Shown here: positions 61,667 through 64,000 of the stretch, piece after piece
How positions within the stretch are numbered: position 1 is the stretch's first letter
Layout: every line of letters begins with the position of its first letter
Assembly: GCA_028283825.1 (NCBI GenBank)
Contig: JAPWJW010000001.1
Span: 930,001 to 994,000 of the forward strand
Direction of reading: 5' to 3'
DNA length: 64,000 bases
From: Azospirillaceae bacterium
GTDB taxonomy: Bacteria > Pseudomonadota > Alphaproteobacteria > Azospirillales > Azospirillaceae
Notes under the pieces: generated by a model
What the model saw: only the letters and a program-made list of their open reading frames with translations
Told to the model about the DNA's origin: nothing
Databases searched by the model: none
Translations under genes and position numbers: made by a program

Positions 61667-64000
61667 TTGGAAACCGCGATCCCAACCTTCGTCAGGGCGT
61701 ACTGGGGCAAGGCCCGGCCCATGCCGGGTGCCGCGCGATCATGGCATCCGCTGGCCTATCACAGCCTGGACGTGGCGGCGGCGCTGGGCGCGCTGCTGGA
61801 CCTGCGGCCCGCCTGGCTGCACGCCATGGCGGCGGCCTTGGGGGTGGATGCGGCCGCCTGCCGCCTGCGCCTGCTGCTGGCCGCGGCACTGCACGACATC
61901 GGCAAGTTCGCGGAGAACTTTCAGCAGAAGGTGCCGGACCTTCAGCGTGCCCTGCTGGTCGAGGTCGGGCGGCAACCGGTCCCCTGCCCCGCCAGTGACG
62001 GCCATGGTGACATCGGCCAGGGGCTGTGGCGGCCGCTGGCCAAACCACGGGGACTGTTGCCCCTGACCCCGTGGGTGCTGGCGGCCGTCGCCCACCATGG
62101 CGCCCCCACCGTGTCGGCGACGCCCAATAATGCCATCAGGCCGCCCAGCCTGGACGATGCCGGCGCTTGCGTGGACGCCGTTGTCGCCCTGCTGGGCCGT
62201 CCCGACTTCGCCGACCCCATGCCCGAGGAGATGGGGGCGGAGGTGTGGCGGGTGGCGGGCCTGGTCATCCTGGCCGACTGGATCGGGTCGAACCAGGCCT
62301 GGTTCCCCTATGCCCCGCCGGACCTGGCCCTGCCGGCCTATTGGGACCGGGCCCGGCACCAGGCGCGCCTCGCCGTCCGGGCGGCGGATTTGGCGGAGGC
62401 ACCCATCGCCGCCCGTGTCCTGCTGGCCGACCTGCTGCCGGGCAGCGACGCCACCCCGCTGCAACAGCAGGCCGAGCGCGAACCCAGCCCCGACGGCCCC
62501 ACGCTTTATATCGTGGAGGACCTGACCGGTGCCGGCAAGACGGAGGCCGCCCTGCTGCTGGCCCACCGCCTGATGGCGGACGGCCGGGCGGAGGGGCTGT
62601 ACTGGGCCCTGCCCACCATGGCCACCGCCAACGGCCTGTACCGGCGCCTGGCCGACAGCCACCATTGCCTGTTCCGGCAAACGGGGCAGGGGGGCCGGCC
62701 GTCCCTGGTGCTGGCGCACAGCGCCCGGGACCTGAACACCGCCTTCCAGCTGTCCATCGCCGCCCCCGGCCGGGCGGATTACGCCGATGCCCCCAATGCC
62801 GCCGATCAGGACCGCAGTGCGGAGGCCCACTGCGCCGCCTTCATCGCCGACGATGCCAAGAAGACCTTCCTGGCGCAGGTGGGCGTGGGCACCCTGGACC
62901 AGGCGTTGCTGGCCGTCCTGCCGGTGCGCCACCAGGCGCTGCGGCTGGCTGCCCTGTCCCGGCGGGTGCTGGTGGTCGACGAAGCCCACAGTTACGACCC
63001 TTATATGAACAGGGCGCTGGAACAGCTGTTGCGCTTCCACGGCCGGCTGGGCGGCAGTGCCGTGGTGCTGTCCGCCACCCTGACGGCGGCGCAGCGCCAG
63101 GGGCTGGTGAATGCCTATGCCGGCCGCACCGTCGCCCTGTCCCGCCAGGATTTCCCCCTGCTGACCCGCGTGCGCGCCGGTGCCGCCGTGGAGGTGCCGG
63201 TGGCGTCCGGCCGGGGCACCCGCCGCGACCTGCCCGTGCGCCGCCTGGACACGGCGGAGGCGGCGATGGCCGCCCTGCTGGACGCGGCCGCCCAGGGGCA
63301 TTGCGCCGTCTATATCCGCAACACGGTGCGTGACGCGCTGGCCGCCGTGGACCATCTGCGGCGCCATGCAGCCCAGGCCAGGGGTGGGGCCGGCGTCGCG
63401 GTCGACCTGTTCCACGCCCGCTATTGCCTGGGCGACCGCCTAGCGCGGGAGGGGGCGGCGCTGGACCGGTTCGGCAAGGCGTCCACGCCGGCCGCGCGCC
63501 GGGGCCGCATCCTGGTGGCCACCCAGGTGGTGGAGCAGAGCCTGGATCTGGATTTCGATTTCATGGCCACCGACCTGGCGCCGATGGATTTGCTGATCCA
63601 GCGGGCCGGGCGCCTGCACCGCCATGCGCGGCCGGGCCGCCCGCCGCCGGAACTGTGGGTGGTGGGGCCGCCGGCCGTGCCCGACGCGCCCGCCACCTGG
63701 TACCAGACGCCGTTCCCCTACGCCGCCAAGGTCTACCCCGACGCCGTCCAACTGTGGCTGACCCAGCGCACGCTGGACGCCCTGGGCGGGCTGCCGCTGG
63801 ACAGCCGCAGCCCGCGCGCCCTGATCGAGCCGGTGTTCGGCGCGACAGGGGCCGAGGGCGCCCCCGCCGTGTCCGCCGCCCTGGCCCGCGTGGGCGAGAC
63901 CGCCGCCGGGCAACGGTCGGCGGAACGGGGCATCGCCCGGCTGAACACCCTGGACCCCGACCGGTTCGACCGGGGGGCCGCCGCCTGGGACAGCGACATC
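61667..64000 (+). CDS. cas3: CRISPR-associated helicase/nuclease Cas3 (type I), 3' end outside window
   Basis: At least 778 residues, open to the window edge. The TTG start is chosen because FVRAYWGKARP, typical of Cas3 N-termini, precedes the first ATG (61721). The HD nuclease has YHSLD and LHDIGKF (H76, D77). The helicase has TGAGKTE (about G288-T292), TMATANGLYRR, VVDEAHSYDP (D438-H441), LSATLT, VEQSLDLDFD and IQRAGRLHRH (Q645 onward). It unwinds and degrades the DNA strand opened by Cascade. The form resembles type I-E-like Cas3. Other cas genes and the array would lie to the right. Confidence 0.9.
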   Translation, partial: METAIPTFVRAYWGKARPMPGAARSWHPLAYHSLDVAAALGALLDLRPAWLHAMAAALGVDAAACRLRLLLAAALHDIGKFAENFQQKVPDLQRALLVEVGRQPVPCPASDGHGDIGQGLWRPLAKPRGLLPLTPWVLAAVAHHGAPTVSATPNNAIRPPSLDDAGACVDAVVALLGRPDFADPMPEEMGAEVWRVAGLVILADWIGSNQAWFPYAPPDLALPAYWDRARHQARLAVRAADLAEAPIAARVLLADLLPGSDATPLQQQAEREPSPDGPTLYIVEDLTGAGKTEAALLLAHRLMADGRAEGLYWALPTMATANGLYRRLADSHHCLFRQTGQGGRPSLVLAHSARDLNTAFQLSIAAPGRADYADAPNAADQDRSAEAHCAAFIADDAKKTFLAQVGVGTLDQALLAVLPVRHQALRLAALSRRVLVVDEAHSYDPYMNRALEQLLRFHGRLGGSAVVLSATLTAAQRQGLVNAYAGRTVALSRQDFPLLTRVRAGAAVEVPVASGRGTRRDLPVRRLDTAEAAMAALLDAAAQGHCAVYIRNTVRDALAAVDHLRRHAAQARGGAGVAVDLFHARYCLGDRLAREGAALDRFGKASTPAARRGRILVATQVVEQSLDLDFDFMATDLAPMDLLIQRAGRLHRHARPGRPPPELWVVGPPAVPDAPATWYQTPFPYAAKVYPDAVQLWLTQRTLDALGGLPLDSRSPRALIEPVFGATGAEGAPAVSAALARVGETAAGQRSAERGIARLNTLDPDRFDRGAAAWDSDI

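Noticed and set aside
1-64000. tRNA, rRNA, insertion sequences or prophage genes
   Set aside because: No cloverleaf, rRNA, transposase or phage structural sequence was recognised on either strand.

Overview
The window is very GC-rich chromosomal DNA. The MoCo genes, the DUF2076 protein, the HexR-type regulator and the rhizobial-style palindromes fit an alphaproteobacterium, probably Rhodospirillales/Azospirillaceae; this placement is an inference. No rRNA, tRNA, insertion sequence or phage genes were seen.

Positions 1-22,000 are mostly housekeeping. In order they hold an AlkA-type glycosylase, two tandem exported retropepsin-like proteins, an MFS carboxylate symporter, an antitoxin with a truncated toxin, a methyltransferase, a two-component system beside a DegP-type protease, a DUF2076 protein, an RluA-type pseudouridine synthase, two membrane glycosyltransferase genes, mobB-moeA, an emfourin/M4-protease pair, and a leftward mobA-glycerate kinase-PEBP-hexR group.

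Positions 22,000-29,500 hold what looks like an undescribed RiPP locus. A 110-residue candidate precursor lies behind an AT-rich leader. It is followed by two SPASM-like radical SAM enzymes, a B12-binding radical SAM enzyme of the RiPP C-methyltransferase type, a third SPASM-like paralogue, and a cytoplasmic two-domain retropepsin-like aspartyl protease.

Positions 29,500-60,600 hold two divergent operons of a hybrid lipopeptide cluster. The leftward operon encodes MbtH, a FAAL-ACAD-ACP loading protein, C-A-PCP, C-A(Tyr code)-PRMT-like methyltransferase-PCP, KS-AT-KR-ACP and C-A-PCP-TE. The TE is broken by a one-base frameshift in a G4 run. The rightward operon supplies building blocks: SbnA/SbnB for 2,3-diaminopropionate, a threonine-synthase-like enzyme, an asparagine synthetase, a P-loop kinase, and a 3-hydroxyacyl dehydrogenase + ACP + acyl-CoA dehydrogenase + seryl-tRNA-synthetase-like amino acid:carrier-protein ligase. 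I read these last four as an aminomalonyl-ACP pathway in which a tRNA-synthetase relative replaces the NRPS adenylation domain. A Lys/Ala/Glu-rich small protein precedes this operon.

The right end holds ogt, a decayed alkB-like remnant and the start of a type I CRISPR cas3 that runs off the window. No CRISPR array is visible.
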